Source of the DNA: Gammaproteobacteria bacterium
Lineage (GTDB): Bacteria; Pseudomonadota; Gammaproteobacteria; SZUA-152
Length of the DNA: 64,000 bases
Direction: 5' to 3'
NCBI GenBank assembly: GCA_021647505.1
Contig: JAKIUN010000010.1
Location: 1-64,000 of the forward strand
The translations under genes were made by a program, and so were the position numbers. Each line of letters starts with the position of its first letter. Position 1 is the first letter of the stretch. Under the pieces are notes generated by a model. That model made no database searches, was not told the origin of the DNA, and worked only from the letters and a program-made list of their open reading frames with translations. Below, in pieces: positions 61,888 through 64,000 of this stretch.

Positions 61888-62550
61888 TTAACGCCACGGT
61901 TCCTTTAGGCTGGTCTCACTTTGCGGCGGCTTCCAGTCGGCCGGCTTGGGTTTGGAATGACACTTGGTGCATGACTGGGTGGTCACCGGGAATGCCACCT
62001 TGCCGTGACACACACCGCACTGCTGGCCCAGCAGGATACCGGACATATTCATCACATTTGCCTTACGTTGCGGTATGAATATCTTCGGATGACAGTTCGA
62101 GCAATGCAGCCATTGGGTATGTGGTTTGTGCGGAAACACCACGTCTGGCACCGTCGATTTCACCTCGCGGACAATATCCAGATCCATGATCAAAGGCTCA
62201 ATAGTGGCATCAAAACGATCATAACGCGGCTGTAAAAGGTCAGTATCCAGCGCCTTCACCCAATCCACATAGTTGCCGAATGGCGTTGTCGGGAGGCCGT
62301 CATAGGCGATCTTCGGTGGCTGCAGAACGTGTGTATTGTCATTGTCCGGATCGTGAATGCCGTCCTCTGCGGGAGGCAGATTCCTGGCCTTGGACTTTTC
62401 CAGCAAGCGGTTAAAGGTGTTTGCCGTACTCACATGGCCTTTTGCGGCCTTCACTTCTTTTAGCGGCGGCTGAGCGGCCTCTACCTGAATAGCAACGACC
62501 GGCAACACGCTCAAAGCCACAACCCCCAAGAAGAATTGTTTAATTTTCAT
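61888..62550 (-). CDS. Triheme cytochrome of the c7-type triheme family
   Basis: The 220-residue protein has a signal peptide (about 1-25, ending QVEA) and three CXXCH sites (CSNCH, CGVCH, CTKCH) near its C-terminus. FPHKPHTQWLHCSNCHPKIF and EDGIHDPDND make it a close paralogue of the protein at 59384. A basic, Pro-rich tail follows the last heme. It should act in the periplasm. An aaggg ribosome-binding site precedes the ATG. Confidence 0.89.
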   Translation of the reverse strand: MKIKQFFLGVVALSVLPVVAIQVEAAQPPLKEVKAAKGHVSTANTFNRLLEKSKARNLPPAEDGIHDPDNDNTHVLQPPKIAYDGLPTTPFGNYVDWVKALDTDLLQPRYDRFDATIEPLIMDLDIVREVKSTVPDVVFPHKPHTQWLHCSNCHPKIFIPQRKANVMNMSGILLGQQCGVCHGKVAFPVTTQSCTKCHSKPKPADWKPPQSETSLKEPWR

Positions 62551-62573
62551 TGTAATAACCCTTCGTTGTTAGC

Positions 62574-62981
62574 TTACTTCTTGTTATTGCCTAACTTTTT
62601 ATAAGTCGGCGCAACCAACCGTTGAACAGTACTGCCATGAATCTGGGTCGGCGTGCCGGCAATACCCGAGTGGCACATACCGCAATTCTCAACGGACCAG
62701 GAAATTTCACCATTGTGACAGGCGCCACAGAACTGACCATCGATAATCTTGGCCATGGTGATTTTGTTACCGCCCGCCTTGAACTTGAAGCCAAGATCCG
62801 CATGGCAAACCTTGCAACGGAAACGAATCCGGTGATACCAGTGCGGGAACACCACAGGTCGCATACCTGCCGCATCCGAGTAGTTATTCATTACCACATC
62901 AGCGTATTCCGCATGGGCCGCTTGCGGCAGCACCATAACAGCCAACATACTCAGCAAGCCTATAAGTGCCGACTTGTACAT
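62574..62981 (-). CDS. Small triheme c7-type cytochrome
   Basis: The 135-residue protein has a signal peptide (ending AAHA, about residue 24) and three CXXCH sites (CKVCH, CGACH, CGMCH). The lead FPHWYHRIRFRCKVCHADLG gives the extra His ligands. The ATG at 62981 (MYKSALIGLL) has a strong ggagg site directly upstream, so in-frame ATGs farther upstream were rejected. It lies 81 bases after the beta-barrel gene and 23 bases before the next triheme gene. Small size and position next to a barrel suggest the heme wire inside or below an outer-membrane pore. Confidence 0.9.
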   Translation of the reverse strand: MYKSALIGLLSMLAVMVLPQAAHAEYADVVMNNYSDAAGMRPVVFPHWYHRIRFRCKVCHADLGFKFKAGGNKITMAKIIDGQFCGACHNGEISWSVENCGMCHSGIAGTPTQIHGSTVQRLVAPTYKKLGNNKK

Positions 62982-63062
62982 AAAGCCTCCCTCCATCGTC
63001 ATTAAATCAAAAGCCAAAACTGAATAATCACTGTCAGTACACCTCGGGCATACTACCCCACA

Positions 63063-64000
63063 TCAAAAGCTGCGGGTAGCCTGAAAGTAAAGTGATTTCA
63101 CCGGAACACCTTCGCCACTCTGCGTCATACGAAAGCTCACTGCCATACTCAGAAGCCCCAAACGGTATTGAAAGCGGTTATCCCAGTCCAGTCTCTGTGA
63201 AGGAACATCATTACCAATCTCCTTGCTAGCCCCAAATCGGGAGTGAAAACGCAGATTGTATATGCCAAAAGGGCGCTGATTCCGGTAATTAAGGCCTAAA
63301 TTGGCATATCGTCGAGACCCCGTCTCGGTGTTACCCGGTTCCACCTGAGATTCCTGGCGGTTGATATCAAAGGAAATATGGCCCGCGATAGTGCTCAATC
63401 TGCTGAGAGTCAGATCTTGCGTCAGATTGACTGCCGCCCGCTGAAACACCGCCTCCCTCTCGCCCATCGAACGGGAATCCGACATCTGAAAACCTCCATA
63501 AGTCGAGCCCCGCCGCCCGCGATAGCTACTGCTCATATTGAAGCTGTTGTTGACTGTTTTAGAAACCCCCTCTACGGCCGAACTCTTACTTACCGACAGC
63601 CCCTGCGAAAACCCCGTACTCAGCGAGGCGGCACGACCCAGGGCCCATTGTCCAGAGACGTTGTGGGCAAGACCGCCACCGAGCGAGCGGGTACTGTTGG
63701 TCTCCTTTCTTCCCGGCGATTCTACTCGGGACAGGCTATTGCCCGCCGAACCCGAGGTCGTCCACACCCAATCAAAACCCGCCCCCAAGGGATAGCGATG
63801 TGAAGAGTAGCTTATCCCCAGAGACTGGCTTGATGTCAACGACCGGGAATTTTCACTTTCCGCCGTTCCGACCGTTAGCCCGGCCCTCATATTCGCCCGC
63901 CGGGTTATCCGGTAGTTCACACCAATGTTGGTATCGAGACTCCTTCGATCCGAACCACCACTGGATTCCGATTTGGAGGCACGAACTCCGCCCGACACAC
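63063..64000 (-). CDS. Outer-membrane beta-barrel-like protein, C-terminal part (cut by window end)
   Basis: At least 311 residues are visible; the N-terminus lies beyond the window. The sequence shows alternating polar/hydrophobic strands about ten residues long, many Ser/Gly/Arg turns, and ends in ...YFQATRSF with the C-terminal Phe typical of outer-membrane barrels. No CXXCH or catalytic motif is seen. It is not clearly MtrB by sequence. Being first in a run of triheme and undecaheme cytochrome genes, it is the best candidate for the pore of a porin-cytochrome conduit. Confidence 0.65.
   Translation of the reverse strand, partial: VSGGVRASKSESSGGSDRRSLDTNIGVNYRITRRANMRAGLTVGTAESENSRSLTSSQSLGISYSSHRYPLGAGFDWVWTTSGSAGNSLSRVESPGRKETNSTRSLGGGLAHNVSGQWALGRAASLSTGFSQGLSVSKSSAVEGVSKTVNNSFNMSSSYRGRRGSTYGGFQMSDSRSMGEREAVFQRAAVNLTQDLTLSRLSTIAGHISFDINRQESQVEPGNTETGSRRYANLGLNYRNQRPFGIYNLRFHSRFGASKEIGNDVPSQRLDWDNRFQYRLGLLSMAVSFRMTQSGEGVPVKSLYFQATRSF

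Overview
The window looks like a chromosomal segment of a moderately GC-rich gammaproteobacterium, probably a chemolithotroph or other electron-transferring lineage near the purple sulfur bacteria. Supporting signs are gene orders familiar from that class (rpmE-nuclease-malic enzyme; Nif3-DegS/AlgW; tyrS-M23 peptidase-anmK; argC-DUF6776-bactofilin-erpA) and a very large complement of c-type cytochromes. The taxonomic placement is inference; no rRNA or tRNA gene was seen.

Left third (1-23000), mostly housekeeping. It opens with the end of an ISL3-type insertion sequence, a higBA toxin-antitoxin pair and a REP-transposase remnant. Then come malic enzyme, a secreted nuclease, L31, a Nif3-like protein, a DegS/AlgW-type protease, a glutamine amidotransferase, a YjjJ/HipA-like kinase, a DUF255 protein, an A-type Fe-S carrier, SelO, TyrS, a CheY-CheC-GGDEF cluster, an M23 peptidase, AnmK, citrate synthase, ErpA, a bactofilin, a DUF6776 protein and ArgC. 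A 241-bp element with 19-bp terminal inverted repeats sits directly before the DUF6776 start codon.

Middle (23000-46900), first electron-transfer block. Two overlapping triheme cytochrome frames meet at an A9 run. Two pentaheme cytochromes flank an NHL-propeller lipoprotein. An AT-rich HAF-repeat protein, two regulator-propeller proteins and a monoheme cytochrome follow. Next is a complete minus-strand cytochrome c maturation locus: ResB, CcsA (System II), a TPR protein, a TlpA-like thioredoxin, then CcmABCDEFGHI (System I). A second structured inverted-repeat element (269 bp), a 20-bp perfect palindrome at the end of ccmD and a short repeat cluster lie in this block. An ICMT-like membrane protein and a lipoprotein methyltransferase close it.

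Right (46900-64000), main electron-transfer block, all genes on the minus strand. In transcription order: a beta-barrel protein (cut by the window edge), two c7-like triheme cytochromes, a cupredoxin-like lipoprotein, a third triheme cytochrome, two NHL lipoproteins, then two tandem copies of [undecaheme cytochrome + 14-blade lactonase-like propeller] separated by a transposase fragment and a duplicated 46-bp propeller-gene end.

Together, ten cytochrome genes carry 48 CXXCH motifs, and eight propeller-like proteins are interleaved with them, several with overlapping stop/start codons. The N-terminal module shared by the penta- and undecaheme proteins resembles Geobacter OmcS/OmcE-type extracellular filament cytochromes. 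My working model is a porin-triheme-multiheme route carrying electrons across the outer membrane, with propeller proteins as dedicated surface partners and a doubled maturation apparatus to make the hemoproteins.
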